Below the pieces are notes generated by a model. The model was not told the origin of the DNA. It worked only from the letters and a program-made list of their open reading frames with translations, and did not search any database. Below are positions 5,354 to 5,527 of a stretch of 5,527 nucleotides of DNA, in pieces; the first letter of the stretch is position 1; each line of letters opens with the position of its first letter. Made by a program: the position numbers and the translations under genes. Origin of the DNA: Planctomycetota bacterium (GTDB taxonomy: Bacteria; Planctomycetota; Phycisphaerae; UBA1845; PWPN01); contig JACQVT010000550.1 in assembly GCA_016209665.1 (NCBI GenBank), forward strand, positions 1 through 5,527. Reading direction: 5' to 3'.

Positions 5354-5430
5354 GCCCCAACGGGGCGGCATTCTTTCGCCCCTTCGGGGCTGATGTGTAT
5401 GGTGATACCTATCCCAGGGGCTCGCGCCTT
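5354..5430. repeat. REP-like element, second copy with an extra hairpin and a decayed final stem
   Basis: GCCCC-AAC-GGGGC (5354-5366) and GCCCC-TTC-GGGGC (5378-5390) are perfect 5-bp hairpins 11 bases apart. They are followed by a linker holding TGTGTA and then CCAGGGGC with loop TCGC and the degraded arm GCCTTG (to 5430), which pairs only with G-U help. The order and orientation match the copy at 5285-5329, so the two are direct repeats. This one lies immediately downstream of the stop codon of the minus-strand gene ending at 5435. Confidence 0.7.
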
Positions 5431-5434
5431 GCTG

Positions 5435-5527
5435 TTACCCACATTTTTTCTTGACCTCCTCATTGAGAGCGGCTCCAAAGAGGATCAGTTGAAAGCTCTG
5501 CCAGCCACGCCAGGCGCGGAGCCAGCC
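5435..5527 (-). CDS. C-terminal end of an unidentified minus-strand protein (partial)
   Basis: The minus-strand frame is open from the window edge to a TAA at 5437-5435, giving 30 residues that read GWLRAWRGWQSF, QLILFGAALNEEV and KKKCG. The balance of hydrophobic and charged residues, and a stop placed just before a REP-like element, suggest a real gene end. The tryptophan/arginine-rich part followed by a short hydrophobic stretch could be the end of a membrane or membrane-associated protein. I do not recognise the family. The fragment is too short for a secure call and lacks any start. Confidence 0.45.
   Translation of the reverse strand, partial: GWLRAWRGWQSFQLILFGAALNEEVKKKCG

Noticed and set aside
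5444..5449. Run of six T as part of a rho-independent terminator
   Set aside because: No GC-rich stem directly precedes it on the plus strand, and on the minus strand it encodes lysines of the partial gene.

Overview
The window looks like a GC-rich planctomycete chromosome segment (or planctomycete MAG). Three signs support this. A membrane protein carries the FCxxCGYNLR...CPEC zinc-ribbon head common in that phylum. A TIM-barrel sugar isomerase end lies beside secreted esterase-type hydrolases. The spacers hold an octanucleotide repeat and REP-like GGGGC/GCCCC hairpins. This assignment is inference from family knowledge; no search was run.

Layout, left to right. Positions 1-144 (+) hold the C-terminal end of a sugar phosphate isomerase/epimerase-like protein. 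A convergent spacer built on an 8-base repeat follows (148-243). Next is a large minus-strand gene (247-2247) for a secreted two-domain alpha/beta hydrolase. A short divergent region (2248-2377), with a GCGT microsatellite and a GAGAATG/GAGAGTG heptamer repeat, leads into a plus-strand secreted SGNH/GDSL hydrolase (2378-3643). Immediately downstream (3708-4234, +) are two small overlapping genes. They look like a toxin-antitoxin pair: a 97-residue protein that may have a PBECR/RelE-like nuclease fold, and a DUF2283 protein. They have their own candidate promoter and a hairpin over the ribosome binding site. Convergent to them is a minus-strand zinc-ribbon protein with about six membrane segments (4307-5191), apparently read from a leaderless promoter. 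REP-like hairpins fill 5285-5430, and the last 30 codons of an unidentified minus-strand gene close the window (5435-5527).

The two hydrolases and the isomerase-like protein fit a carbohydrate-processing neighbourhood: secreted esterases that could remove ester groups from polysaccharides, plus a sugar isomerase/epimerase. Substrates cannot be read from the sequence. The small gene pair is the best candidate for a poorly described system. The repeats are the other unusual feature, because the heptamer repeat supplies the start codon of the SGNH gene and the octamer repeat runs up to the stop of the alpha/beta hydrolase.
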